Shown piece after piece: positions 10,636 through 21,220 of a stretch of DNA of 64,000 nucleotides. The notes under the pieces are model-generated. The model was not told the DNA's origin and searched no databases. It saw only the letters and a list, made by a program, of their open reading frames with translations. How positions within the stretch are numbered: the first letter of the stretch is position 1; each line of letters begins with the position of its first letter. Both the position numbers and the translations under genes were made by a program. Location of the stretch: the NCBI RefSeq assembly GCF_003116815.1, contig NZ_QDKQ01000052.1, positions 62,001-126,000 on the forward strand, read 5' to 3'. The stretch is from Caulobacter endophyticus. Lineage in GTDB: Bacteria > Pseudomonadota > Alphaproteobacteria > Caulobacterales > Caulobacteraceae.

Positions 10636-11340
10636 TCAGCGCGCCGGGCCGAACCGCGCGATCAGGTCGTAGGCTTCGCCGGGGAACAGCTGGCGCACGC
10701 GGGTGACCGGCTCGCCGGCCCTCCAGGTGCGGCGCTCGACGGCCAGCAGGGCCGCGCCGACGTCCAGGGCCAGCAGCTCGGCGACGGCGGGCTCGGCGCC
10801 GATGGCGCTGATGCGGCTTTCCGCTTCCGTCCACGGCACGTGGTGCAGCAGCCAGGCGCCGGGCGGCTCGGCGGCGAAGTCGGCGGCGGCGGCCTCGGGC
10901 ACGGCCGCGAGGCTGATCAGCCGATCCTCCAGGGCAAACGGCCGGCCGCCGGCTACATGCAGGCCGCGCAGCGCGACCAGGTCGCCCTCCCCCGCCAGCT
11001 CGACCTCGTCGCCGTCATCAGGATCGGCGGGACGGCGCTCGGCCGCCAGCAGCACGAAGCCATAGGTCTCGCCCCGGGCGGTGATCTCGGCCTGGATGTC
11101 GGGAATGTCGAGGACGGTGGAGTGCACCCTTGGCCGGGCGACGAACGAGCCGGCCCGGCGGCGACGGACGATCAGCCCGGCCTCGGCCAGGGCCGACATC
11201 GCCTTGTTCACCGTCATCCGCGAACAGCCGTACTGGGCCATCAACTCGGTCTCGGAGGGCGCGCGATGACCCGGCGCCCAGGCGCCGGAACGGATCAGCC
11301 CCTCGATCTCGTCGCGAATGCGCTGGTGCAGCGGGATCAC
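10636..11340 (-). CDS. hutC: HutC, GntR-family histidine-utilization repressor
   Basis: The 234-residue protein starts at the GTG that overlaps the hutF stop by 4 bp (GTGA); an upstream in-frame extension lies inside hutF and is rejected. An N-terminal winged helix (PLHQRIRDEIEGLI, then PSETELMAQYGCSRMTVNKAM, about residues 28-48) is followed by a UTRA effector domain (about 90-230), ending in the family-typical LFPGEAYDLIARF. Known HutC proteins repress hut genes and are released by urocanate. A perfect HutC-subfamily operator stands between hutF and hutI. Translational coupling to hutF suggests autoregulation. Confidence 0.93.
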   Translation of the reverse strand: MIPLHQRIRDEIEGLIRSGAWAPGHRAPSETELMAQYGCSRMTVNKAMSALAEAGLIVRRRRAGSFVARPRVHSTVLDIPDIQAEITARGETYGFVLLAAERRPADPDDGDEVELAGEGDLVALRGLHVAGGRPFALEDRLISLAAVPEAAAADFAAEPPGAWLLHHVPWTEAESRISAIGAEPAVAELLALDVGAALLAVERRTWRAGEPVTRVRQLFPGEAYDLIARFGPAR

Positions 11341-12803
11341 GACAGCAGGTCCTTCAGAACCCGGCGATAGCGCTCGGCGATGGCCTCGCGATGCCGGTGG
11401 CGACCGCCCGAAACCACGGGTCGACCCGCACGCCAGACGCTGTCGATCGCCCCGAAGCGACCGGCGAAGACGAGGCTGTCGATCAGGGCGTCGCCGTTGC
11501 GACCGACGATGGCCGGATGCTCGCGATCGAGGGTGACGAAGTCGGCCGGCGCGCCCCGGCGCAGGCCCGGTCGGCCAGCGCCCAGGGCCTGGCTGCCGCC
11601 CGCCACGGCCGCGCGCCACAGCTCGCCGCCGGTCGAGCGCCTGGGGCCGCCGGCCAGCACGTTGCGGGCCCGGCGGGTCAGGCGCTGGGAATATTCCAGC
11701 ACCCGCAATTCCTCGGCCGCGTCGATCAGCACGTTGCTGTCCGAGCCGATCCCGAAGGCGCCGCCGGCGGCCTGGTAGTCGTGCGCCGGAAAGACGCCGT
11801 CGCCGAGATTGGCCTCGGTGATGGGGCAAAGACCCGCGACGGCGCCGCTCTTGGCCAGACGCTCGGTCTCCACCGCGTTCATATGGGTGGCGTGGACCAG
11901 GCACCACTGCTTGCCGACCTCGGCGTGGTTCATCAGCCAGCGCACCGGACGCTGACCGGTGGCGGCCAGGCAGTCGTCGACCTCCCTGGTCTGCTCGGCG
12001 ATGTGGATGTGGATCGGTCCGCCGGCCGCCAACGGCGTGATGGCGGTCAGCTCGTCGGCGGTGATGGCGCGCAGGCTGTGCGGCGCGATCCCGACAACCG
12101 CGTCGGGCAAGCCGGCGATGGCGGCGCGGCTGGCCTCCATCAGGCGGGCATAGCCGTCGACATCGGTGACGAAGCGCTTCTGGCCCTCGCCGGGCGCGGC
12201 GCCGCCGAAGCTCGAGTGGGCGTAGAACACCGGCAGCAGGGTCAGGCCGATGCCCGTCTCCTGCGCCGCCGCAGCGATCTTCGCCCCCATCTCGGCCGGG
12301 TTGTCAAAGGTCGCGCCGTCCCTGTCGTGGTGCAGGTAGTGGAACTCGCCGACGCGGGTGAAGCCGCTTTCCAGCATCTCGACCTGACCCATGGCCGCGA
12401 TGGCCTGCAGGGCGTCGGGATCCAGCCGCTCGACGAAGCGGTACATAAGCTCACGCCAGGTCCAGAAGCTGTCGCCCCCCTCTCCGCGCGCCTCGGTCAG
12501 GCCGGCCATGGCCCGCTGGAAGGCGTGGCTGTGCAGGTTGGGCATGCCCGGCAGGGCCGCGCCCAGGCGAGGTTCGCTGCCGGCCGCGACGTCGGTGTCG
12601 ATGCGGGCGATGCGGCCCTCGGAGAGGGTCAGGCGCACACCCTTGGCCCAGCCGTCGGCCAGCAAGGCGCTTTCGCACCAGACGACGACGTCCTTTGGAG
12701 CGGCCTCGGTTGCGACGGGCTGCGGAGCCGGGTCGCAGGCGGTCTCGATGACGACCTCTTCCGGCGCGTCGTCGGGGCCTTCAAGATTCTCGGCGTCGCT
12801 CAC
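11337..12803 (-). CDS. hutF: HutF, formimidoylglutamate deiminase
   Basis: The 488-residue amidohydrolase converts N-formimidoyl-L-glutamate to N-formyl-L-glutamate and ammonia. Motifs are [14 protein letters not shown] (metal site), HIHIAEQ (about residues 255-261), VHATHM and [11 protein letters not shown]. The GTG at 12803, behind GAGGA, is the best start. It gives an acidic, Ala/Pro-rich leader of about 40 residues before the usual N-terminus near [10 protein letters not shown], so a later GTG is possible. It is the first gene of the leftward hut arm and overlaps hutC by 4 bp. With HutG on the other arm it defines the five-step histidine route. Confidence 0.93.
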   Translation of the reverse strand: MSDAENLEGPDDAPEEVVIETACDPAPQPVATEAAPKDVVVWCESALLADGWAKGVRLTLSEGRIARIDTDVAAGSEPRLGAALPGMPNLHSHAFQRAMAGLTEARGEGGDSFWTWRELMYRFVERLDPDALQAIAAMGQVEMLESGFTRVGEFHYLHHDRDGATFDNPAEMGAKIAAAAQETGIGLTLLPVFYAHSSFGGAAPGEGQKRFVTDVDGYARLMEASRAAIAGLPDAVVGIAPHSLRAITADELTAITPLAAGGPIHIHIAEQTREVDDCLAATGQRPVRWLMNHAEVGKQWCLVHATHMNAVETERLAKSGAVAGLCPITEANLGDGVFPAHDYQAAGGAFGIGSDSNVLIDAAEELRVLEYSQRLTRRARNVLAGGPRRSTGGELWRAAVAGGSQALGAGRPGLRRGAPADFVTLDREHPAIVGRNGDALIDSLVFAGRFGAIDSVWRAGRPVVSGGRHRHREAIAERYRRVLKDLLS

Positions 12804-12825
12804 TGGACAATCCTCGTCGCTCGCG

Positions 12826-12843
12826 AATATGTCTATACATATT
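12826..12843. promoter_or_regulatory. HutC operator between hutF and hutI
   Basis: AATATGTCTATACATATT is a 7-bp perfect inverted repeat around a 4-bp centre. It contains GTCTATAC, which fits the GT-N-TA-N-AC core known for HutC-subfamily GntR regulators. It lies 22 bp from the hutF start and 57 bp from the hutI start, well placed to control both arms. Confidence 0.8.
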
Positions 12844-12900
12844 GAACCGCGCCGCAAGGGTCGCGGAGCACGACTCAGGACGTCACGGGAGGCGCTGGCG

Positions 12901-14109
12901 ATGCGGTGCGATCGGGTTTGGATCAAGGCCCGGCTTGCGACCCTGGCCGAAGGCGCGCCTGGACTGGGCATCGTCGAGGACGGGTTGATCGCCGCCATGG
13001 ACGGCCGGATCGTCTATGCTGGCCCCGCCGATGAGGCCCCCGCCTTCGACGCGGCCGAGACTGTCGATTGCGAAGGCCGCTGGATCACGCCGGGCCTGAT
13101 CGACCCCCACACCCACCTGGTCTTCGGCGGCGACCGCGCCCACGAGTTCGAACTGCGGCTGGCCGGCGCCAGCTACGAAGAGATCGCCCGGGCTGGCGGC
13201 GGCATCGTCTCGACCATGAAGGCCACCCGCGAAGCGAGCCAGGACCAGTTGGTCGCCGCCGCCTTGCCCCGCCTGGACGCCCTGATCGCCGAGGGCCTGA
13301 CGACCATCGAGGTCAAATCCGGCTATGGCCTGTCGCTGGAGCACGAACTGAAGAGCCTGCGCGCCGCCCGGGCCCTGGCCACGGCCCGCCCGGTGTCGGT
13401 CAAAACCACCTTCCTCGGCGCCCACGCCCTGCCGCCGGAATTCAAGGGCGACGCCGACGGCTATATCGACCTGATCTGCAACGAGATGATCCCCGCCGTG
13501 GCCGCCGAGCGGCTGGCCGACGCGGTGGACGGCTTCTGCGAAGGCATCGGCTTCTCGCCCGCCCAGATCCGCCGCGTGTTTACGACCGCCCGCGCCCACG
13601 GCCTGCCAGTGAAGCTGCACGCCGAGCAGTTGTCGAACCTGCATGGCGCCGCGCTCGCAGCCGAGTTCGGAGCGCTGTCGGCCGATCACCTGGAGCATCT
13701 GGACGGGTCGGGCGTCGCCGCCATGGCCAAGGCCGGCACGACGGCGGTGCTGCTGCCCGGCGCCTACTACTTCGTCCGTGAGACCAAGCCGCCGCCCATC
13801 GACGCCCTGCGCGCGGCCGGCGTGCCGCTGGCCCTGGCGACCGACTGCAACCCCGGCACCTCGCCGCTGACCAGCCTGCTGCTGACCCTGAACATGGCCG
13901 CCACCCTCTTCCGCCTGACTGTGGACGAGTGCCTGGCCGGCGTCACCCGCGAGGCCGCCCGCGCTCTGGGCGTGCTCGCCGATCGCGGCACGCTGGAGGC
14001 CGGCAAGGCCTGCGACCTTTCCATCTGGGACGTCGAGCGTCCCGCCGAACTTGTCTACCGCATGGGCCTCAACCCGCTCCATGCGCGCGTCTGGAGCGCC
14101 CAATCGTGA
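12901..14109 (+). CDS. hutI: HutI, imidazolonepropionase
   Basis: The 402-residue cytoplasmic amidohydrolase hydrolyses 4-imidazolone-5-propionate to formimidoylglutamate. The metal-binding motif is [20 protein letters not shown], near residues 64-83. Further family blocks are [32 protein letters not shown] (about residues 239-250) and [10 protein letters not shown]. The ATG at 12901 is chosen because GGGAGG stands 8 nt upstream; longer frames run through the operator. It is the first gene of the rightward arm, and its stop overlaps the hutH GTG. Confidence 0.95.
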   Translation: MRCDRVWIKARLATLAEGAPGLGIVEDGLIAAMDGRIVYAGPADEAPAFDAAETVDCEGRWITPGLIDPHTHLVFGGDRAHEFELRLAGASYEEIARAGGGIVSTMKATREASQDQLVAAALPRLDALIAEGLTTIEVKSGYGLSLEHELKSLRAARALATARPVSVKTTFLGAHALPPEFKGDADGYIDLICNEMIPAVAAERLADAVDGFCEGIGFSPAQIRRVFTTARAHGLPVKLHAEQLSNLHGAALAAEFGALSADHLEHLDGSGVAAMAKAGTTAVLLPGAYYFVRETKPPPIDALRAAGVPLALATDCNPGTSPLTSLLLTLNMAATLFRLTVDECLAGVTREAARALGVLADRGTLEAGKACDLSIWDVERPAELVYRMGLNPLHARVWSAQS

Positions 14110-15644
14110 CCGAAGTCGTCGTCCTCAATCCCGGCGAGGTCAGCCTTGCCCAATGGAAGTCGGTCTATCGGGGCGCGGCCGCGCGGCTGTCGGATCAGGC
14201 CTGGCCGGTAATCGCCGAAAGCGCCGCGGCGGTGACCCGCATCCTGGCCAAGGGCGAGCCGGTCTACGGCATCAATACGGGCTTTGGAAAACTGGCCAGC
14301 GTGCGCATCGGCGACGAGGACCTGGCCACGCTCCAGCGCAATATCGTGCTGTCCCACGCCGCCGGCACGGGCGAGCCCTCGCCGGTCGCGGTGATCCGCC
14401 TGATGATGGCCCTGAAGCTGGCGAGCCTGGCTCAAGGCGCCTCGGGCGTGCGGGTCGAGACGGTGAAGCTCCTGGAGGCCATGCTGGCCCTGGGCCTGAC
14501 GCCGGTAGTGCCCGGCCAGGGCTCGGTCGGCGCCTCGGGGGACCTCGCGCCGCTGTCGCACATGGCCGCGACCATGATCGGGGTCGGCGAGATCGACGTC
14601 GGCGGCGTCAGGAAACCGGCTCTCGAAGCGCTTAGCCGAGCCGGCCTCGCGCCCGTCGAGCTGGGTCCCAAGGAGGGCCTGGCCCTGTTGAACGGCACCC
14701 AGTTCTCGACCGCCAACGCCCTGGCCGGCCTGTTCGAGGCCGAGGTGCTGTTCCAGTCGGCCCTGGTCACCGGCGCGCTTTCGACCGAGGCCGCCAAGGG
14801 CTCGGACACCCCCTTCGACCCGCGCATCCACGCCCTGCGCCGCCACGCCGGCCAGATCGAGACCGCCGCCGCCCTGCGAAGCCTGATGGCGGCCTCAGAC
14901 ATCCGCGCCTCGCACCTGAAGCAGGACGAGCGGGTTCAGGACCCCTACTGCCTGCGCTGCCAGCCGCAGGTGATGGGCGCCGCGCTCGACGTCCTGCGCC
15001 AGGCGGCGTCGACACTGGCCACCGAGGCCAACGGCGTGTCGGACAATCCCCTGATCTTCCCGGAGGCGGACGAAGCCCTGTCCGGCGGCAACTTCCACGC
15101 CGAGCCCGTGGCCTTCGCCGCCGACATGATCGCCCTGGCGGTCTGCGAGATCGGCTCGATCGCCGAGCGCCGCATCGCCATGCTGGTCGACCCCGCGCTG
15201 TCGGGCCTGCCGGCGTTCCTGACGCCCAAGCCCGGCCTCAACTCCGGCTTCATGATCCCGCAGGTCACGGCCGCGGCCCTGGTCTCGGAGAACAAGCAGA
15301 AGGCCTATCCGGCCAGCGTCGACTCCATCCCGACCTCGGCCAACCAGGAAGACCACGTGTCGATGGCCGCCCACGGGGCGCGCCGCCTGCTGTCGATGGT
15401 GGAGAACGCGACGGCGGTGATCGGCATTGAACTCCTGGCCGCCGCGCAGGGCTGCGACTTCCACGCGCCGCTGACCTCCGGCATCGCTCTCGAGGCGGTG
15501 CGCAAGGCGGTGCGCGAGAAGGTGCCGCATCTGTCGGACGACCGCCACTTCCATCCCGACATGGAAGCGGCCAACATCCTTGTGCGGACCGGTGCGATCG
15601 TGAGCGCGGCGGCCGGCGTTCCCTTGCCCGGAGCGACCACATGA
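14106..15644 (+). CDS. hutH: HutH, histidine ammonia-lyase
   Basis: The 512-residue enzyme deaminates L-histidine to trans-urocanate. [14 protein letters not shown] carries Ala143-Ser144-Gly145, which cyclize into the MIO electrophile. [11 protein letters not shown] (about residues 53-63) contains the conserved active-site Tyr, and [14 protein letters not shown] near 278-291 is another signature. The GTG at 14106 overlaps the hutI stop by 4 bp, and the hutG ATG overlaps its own stop by 4 bp, so hutI-H-G are translationally coupled. Length matches the bacterial family. Confidence 0.96.
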   Translation: MTEVVVLNPGEVSLAQWKSVYRGAAARLSDQAWPVIAESAAAVTRILAKGEPVYGINTGFGKLASVRIGDEDLATLQRNIVLSHAAGTGEPSPVAVIRLMMALKLASLAQGASGVRVETVKLLEAMLALGLTPVVPGQGSVGASGDLAPLSHMAATMIGVGEIDVGGVRKPALEALSRAGLAPVELGPKEGLALLNGTQFSTANALAGLFEAEVLFQSALVTGALSTEAAKGSDTPFDPRIHALRRHAGQIETAAALRSLMAASDIRASHLKQDERVQDPYCLRCQPQVMGAALDVLRQAASTLATEANGVSDNPLIFPEADEALSGGNFHAEPVAFAADMIALAVCEIGSIAERRIAMLVDPALSGLPAFLTPKPGLNSGFMIPQVTAAALVSENKQKAYPASVDSIPTSANQEDHVSMAAHGARRLLSMVENATAVIGIELLAAAQGCDFHAPLTSGIALEAVRKAVREKVPHLSDDRHFHPDMEAANILVRTGAIVSAAAGVPLPGATT

Positions 15645-16459
15645 ACGACTGGCTGGAAGTCTGGCGCGGCGACGCGCCCCTGATCGTCAGCATTCCCCAC
15701 TCGGGATCGTACATCCCCGACGAGATCGAAAAGCGCCTGGTTTCGCCCTGGCTGGCCCGCAAGGACGCCGACTGGTGGGTGGAGCGGCTCTACAACTTCG
15801 CCGACGACCTGGGCGCGACGACGGTGCGCACCTGCCTGTCGCGCACGGTGATCGACGTCAATCGCGACCCGTCGGGCGCCTCGCTCTATCCCGGCATGGC
15901 GACCACCGCCCTTTGCCCCACCGACACCTTCGACGGCGAGCGGCTCTACGCCGAGGGCCAGGAGCCGGACGCAGCCGAGATCGCCGCCCGCCGCGAGCGC
16001 TGGTTTGTGCCCTATCATGACGCCCTGCGGACCGAGATCGATCGGCTGCTGGCGCAGCACGGCAAGGTCGTGCTCTACGACGCGCACTCGATCCGTTCAC
16101 GGGCGCCCAGGCTGTTCCCCGGCGAGCTGCCGGTGTTCAACATCGGCACCAACAGCGGGGCCAGCTGCGACCCGGCGCTGGCGGCGGCGGTCGAAGCCGC
16201 CTGCGAAAGCTCCGGCCAGCCGTTAGTCACCAACGGCCGCTTCAAGGGCGGCTGGATCACCCGCCACTACGGCAAGCCGGAGCGCGGCATCCACGCCGTG
16301 CAGATGGAACTGGCCTGCCGAGGCTATATCGACGACCCCTCGCCCCGCATCACCCCGCAATCCTGGCCCTCGCCCTACCGCCCGCTGAAGGCCGCGCCGA
16401 TGCGCAGCGTTCTGGGCGACGTGCTGAAGGCCTGCGTGGACTTCGCTTTCAAGGCCTGA
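15641..16459 (+). CDS. hutG: HutG, N-formylglutamate deformylase
   Basis: The 272-residue zinc hydrolase converts N-formylglutamate to glutamate and formate. Family motifs are [11 protein letters not shown] (about residues 18-28), [30 protein letters not shown] and GGWITRHYG. The ATG overlaps the hutH stop by 4 bp. Its presence with HutF shows that the formate-yielding route is used rather than the formiminoglutamase route. Confidence 0.94.
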   Translation: MNDWLEVWRGDAPLIVSIPHSGSYIPDEIEKRLVSPWLARKDADWWVERLYNFADDLGATTVRTCLSRTVIDVNRDPSGASLYPGMATTALCPTDTFDGERLYAEGQEPDAAEIAARRERWFVPYHDALRTEIDRLLAQHGKVVLYDAHSIRSRAPRLFPGELPVFNIGTNSGASCDPALAAAVEAACESSGQPLVTNGRFKGGWITRHYGKPERGIHAVQMELACRGYIDDPSPRITPQSWPSPYRPLKAAPMRSVLGDVLKACVDFAFKA

Positions 16460-16480
16460 CGGCTGCGCCGAAAGATCTGA

Positions 16481-18144
<1,664 letters not shown>

Positions 18145-18145
<1 letters not shown>

Positions 18146-18687
18146 TGCGCCACCTGCCCGCCGCCGATCGCACACCCGCGCAGTGGAAGAACGGCGGTGG
18201 GACGACCTGGGAGATCGCCGCCCAGCCGCCGGGGGCGGACCTATCCGCCTTCGACTGGCGGCTGAGCGTCGCGCAGGTCGCTAAGGCCGGTCCGTTCTCG
18301 GTCTTTCCCGGCGTCGACCGGGTGCTGACGGTGATCGCCGGAACCGGCCTGCGGCTGACCATCGAGGGACAGGGCGAGGTCGTGCTGGACGAGACCTCGC
18401 CCCCCATGCCCTTCCCCGGCGACGCGGCGGCGTCCGCAACGCTGGACGCGGGCCCGATCCGCGATCTGAACCTGATGGTCCGACGCGGCGCCTGGCGGGG
18501 CTCGGTCCGGCGCATCGACGGCGCAGCGACGGTCACCGCCGAAGCACAGATCACCGTGCTGGTGGCGCTGGCCCCGGCGCGGGTCGGCGACCAGATCCTG
18601 GAGGCCGAGGACGCGCTGATTGTCGATACCGATGCAACCTTGACCATGAACGGGCGTTTGCTGCTGATCGGCCTCGATCCGGCCTGA
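18145..18687 (+). CDS. hutD: HutD/Ves family protein
   Basis: The 180-residue cupin-like protein starts at a GTG sharing one base with the hutU stop. WKNGGGTTWEIA near residues 13-24 and FDWRLSVAQVAKAGPFS near 36-52 are typical of HutD. The family is conserved in hut operons and is thought to limit excess pathway flux, possibly by binding an intermediate, but no reaction is established. It is the last gene of the rightward arm. No clear terminator is seen before cheW. Confidence 0.88.
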
Positions 18688-18726
18688 CTCGCGGGCAGGC
18701 AGGATCGATCCGTTGCGGAGCCTAGA

Positions 18727-19227
18727 ATGACCAGCAGTCTCTATGTGACCTTCCGCGCCGGCGCGCTGGAAGCGGCCCTGCCGCAGGCCGCGGTAGCCGA
18801 GATCCTGCCTGTGCCGGAGCTGGTCGCCGCGCCCGGCGCGCCGCGCGTGCTGGCGGGCTTCGTCAATCTGGGCGGCGAGGCCGTCGCGGCCCTGGCGCTC
18901 GACCGCCTTCTGGAGTCGGAGGGCGGCGACCCCGCCCCCGCCCTTTACCGCCACCTGATCCGTCTGCGCCCACTGGCAGGGGCGCCGGCCGTGACCCTGC
19001 TGGTCGACCGCGTCACCGACGCCGCCGCTCATGCGCCCGACACCCACCCCGTCGAGGAGGCCGACAGCCTGGGCGGCTGCGTAGCCGAAACCGCCCTGAT
19101 CGACGGCCGCCTGACGCCGGTCCTGTCGCCTGAGCACCTGCTGCTGGCCGAAGAGAAGGCCCGCCTGGACGAGTTCGCCCGCCGCGCGCAGGAGCGCCTG
19201 GCCCAGTGGGAAAGCACCCCCGCGTGA
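18727..19227 (+). CDS. CheW-like coupling protein (first copy)
   Basis: The 166-residue protein has one CheW fold: FRAGALEAALPQAAVAEILP at the N-terminus and VLAGFVNLGGEAVAALALDRLL near residues 39-60. It ends in a charged helix. It should link the MCP at 21220-22890 to the CheA kinase. Two CheW copies flanking a CheR-TPR is the order seen in Wsp and Che3 systems. The stop overlaps the cheR GTG. A GCGGAG site precedes the ATG. Confidence 0.88.
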   Translation: MTSSLYVTFRAGALEAALPQAAVAEILPVPELVAAPGAPRVLAGFVNLGGEAVAALALDRLLESEGGDPAPALYRHLIRLRPLAGAPAVTLLVDRVTDAAAHAPDTHPVEEADSLGGCVAETALIDGRLTPVLSPEHLLLAEEKARLDEFARRAQERLAQWESTPA

Positions 19228-20639
19228 AACCGCCACGGGCGGCGCCCCTCGCTCTCGCCGCCGACGAGCCGTTCCAGCGCCTGAAGCGAGCGGTGATCGC
19301 GCGCACCGGCCACCACTATTACGCCGACAAGGACGACGTGCTGTGGGACCGCGTACAGCGTCGTCTGCTGGCCAACCGCGACCGCGACGTCACGGCCTAT
19401 CTGCGACGACTGGACGGCGACGACGGCGAGGCGGAGTGGGCCGCGCTCGAGACCGAGATCACGATCGGGGAAACGTTCTTCTTCCGCTACGCCGAGCAGT
19501 TCACGGCGCTGCGCGAAACGATCCTGCCCGACATCCTGGAGCGTAAGGCGCAGGACAGGCGGATCCGGATCTGGAGCGCCGGCTGCGCCACGGGCGCCGA
19601 ACCCTATTCGATCGCCATCCTGCTGTCGCAGATGCTGGGCGAGGCGATCAGCGACTGGCGGATTTCGATCCTCGGCGGCGACATCAACGCCGCCTTCCTC
19701 GACACCGCGCGCAAGGGCCAGTTCGGCCGCTGGGCGCTGCGGGCGGTCAGCGACGCCGATCGCGGCAAGTGGTTCACCGAGACCGCCCGCAACACCTGGA
19801 CGCTGAAGAGCGCCTATCGCGGCCTCGTCCGCTTCGAGCGCCAGAACCTGCTCGACCTCCTGGGCCCCGCCCCGCCGCTGGAGCTGACCGAGTTCGACCT
19901 GATCCTGTGCCGCAACGTGCTGATCTACTTCCACCACGATGTGGTCGAGCAGTTGGTGGGCGCGCTGGGCGGCCGGCTGGCGGCCGACGGCTGGCTGCTG
20001 CTGGGCCATGCCGAACCCAACCCAGCCTTCGGCAAGCTGCTGGACGTCACCCAGCTGCCGGGCACGGTGGCCTATCGCCCGCCAAATCCCGAACGACCGC
20101 TCCAGCCGGGCCCCAGCTTCGAGGCCTTCGCCGCGCCGGAGCCCGAGCCCGCGCAGCATCTCCCCCCGGCGGAGGCTCCGTTGCCCCCGTGGCGGCCCGC
20201 GCCGATCCCGACGTCCGTCCCTACGCCCGCCCCGCCGGCCACCGATCTGGTGGAAACCGTTCGACGCCTGGCCGACGGCGGCGACTATCCCGCCGCCGAA
20301 GCCGCCTGCCGCCAGGCCCTGGCGGTCGCGCCCGAGGATCCGGCCCTGCACCTGCACGACGGCCTGGTGCTGCGCGCGCTGGGACGTCCGGCTTCGGCCG
20401 AGGCGGCGTTCAAGCGGGCGATCTATCTCGATCGCGGCTTCGCCATGGCCCACTATCACCTGGGGCTGCTGCTGCTCGACCAAGGAAGGGCCAAGGCCGC
20501 CGCCCGCTCGCTGAAGACCGCCGCGCAGATCGCGGGAACCGTTCCTGCCGACACGCGTTTGGCCCACGGCGCAGGTCTGGACGCCGGCCAGCTGCGCAAG
20601 AGCGTCCGTCTGCTGCTGCAGTCGCTCGTGGGGGTTTGA
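19224..20639 (+). CDS. CheR methyltransferase with C-terminal TPR domain (WspC/CheR3 type)
   Basis: The 471-residue protein uses S-adenosylmethionine to methylate chemoreceptor glutamates. The CheR core covers about residues 10-270: an all-alpha N-terminal domain, IWSAGCATGAEPYSIA for SAM binding, and LILCRNVLIYF near residue 228. A Pro-rich linker (about 285-340) leads to two or three TPR units (about 345-450), used in WspC-type enzymes for protein contacts. The GTG at 19224 overlaps the cheW stop by 4 bp; an in-frame ATG at 19206 would add six residues. The MCP lacks a CheR-tethering C-terminal pentapeptide, so the TPR may do the docking. Confidence 0.92.
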   Translation: MKPPRAAPLALAADEPFQRLKRAVIARTGHHYYADKDDVLWDRVQRRLLANRDRDVTAYLRRLDGDDGEAEWAALETEITIGETFFFRYAEQFTALRETILPDILERKAQDRRIRIWSAGCATGAEPYSIAILLSQMLGEAISDWRISILGGDINAAFLDTARKGQFGRWALRAVSDADRGKWFTETARNTWTLKSAYRGLVRFERQNLLDLLGPAPPLELTEFDLILCRNVLIYFHHDVVEQLVGALGGRLAADGWLLLGHAEPNPAFGKLLDVTQLPGTVAYRPPNPERPLQPGPSFEAFAAPEPEPAQHLPPAEAPLPPWRPAPIPTSVPTPAPPATDLVETVRRLADGGDYPAAEAACRQALAVAPEDPALHLHDGLVLRALGRPASAEAAFKRAIYLDRGFAMAHYHLGLLLLDQGRAKAAARSLKTAAQIAGTVPADTRLAHGAGLDAGQLRKSVRLLLQSLVGV

Positions 20640-20647
20640 AGAACGAC

Positions 20648-21220
20648 ATGAGTAAGGCCGACGCCTCAGGCGGCGACGGAACGGGGGGACTTTTGGACGA
20701 TGCGCGCGCCCGGGCGATCCTGGCGGCGCGCACCCGTCGGCTTGCCGAACGCCGGACCGCGCCCGAACCCGAAACGGCCCTCGAAGACGTGATGCTGTGC
20801 CAGGCCGGAGCGGGCCTACTAGCGCTGCCCCTGGCCGCTATCGAGCGCGTCACCCCGTTCGAGCCCCGCCGCCTGACGCCGACCGGCGGCCGGCCCGGCC
20901 TGCTGGGCCTGGCCAGCGTCAACGGCCGCCTGCGCCGCGTGCTCGACCTTTCCCGCCTCACCGGCTCGGCGCCGGCCGCGCCAGACGCCCTGGGCTTCGT
21001 AGTCGCCCTGCGCGGCGCGGGGAACCTCGCCCTGCGCGTCGACGCCGCGCCCGGCGCCGCCAAGATCGCTCGCGAGGCCTCCGGCGACGCCTTCGAGGGC
21101 GGCGTGCGGGGCGTCGTCGCGCAAGGCCCCGGCGATCTCGCCGGGCGCACCGTCACCCTTCTCGATCTCGACGACCTCGTCGCCGACCACGTTTCCGCCG
21201 CCTTGGGGGCAAGAGCCTAG
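20648..21220 (+). CDS. CheW-like coupling protein (second copy, N-terminal extension)
   Basis: The 190-residue protein starts at the ATG 8 bp after cheR; the longer upstream frame overlaps cheR and is rejected. An N-terminal tail of about 45 residues (Gly-rich, then RARAILAARTRRLAERR) precedes one CheW domain with LLALPLAAIERVTPF and PGLLGLASVNGRLRRVLDLS. The sequence differs clearly from the first CheW. By analogy with WspB/WspD, the two copies may play different roles in receptor-kinase arrays. Its stop shares one base with the MCP start. Confidence 0.87.
   Translation: MSKADASGGDGTGGLLDDARARAILAARTRRLAERRTAPEPETALEDVMLCQAGAGLLALPLAAIERVTPFEPRRLTPTGGRPGLLGLASVNGRLRRVLDLSRLTGSAPAAPDALGFVVALRGAGNLALRVDAAPGAAKIAREASGDAFEGGVRGVVAQGPGDLAGRTVTLLDLDDLVADHVSAALGARA

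Noticed and set aside
10614-10637. Terminator for hutC
   Set aside because: The 7-bp stem overlaps the stop codon and has no T-tract on the minus strand.
11341-11907. Upstream extension of the hutC frame
   Set aside because: The extra 189 codons lie inside hutF in another frame and read as low-complexity sequence. The GTGA overlap at 11337-11340 gives a standard HutC.
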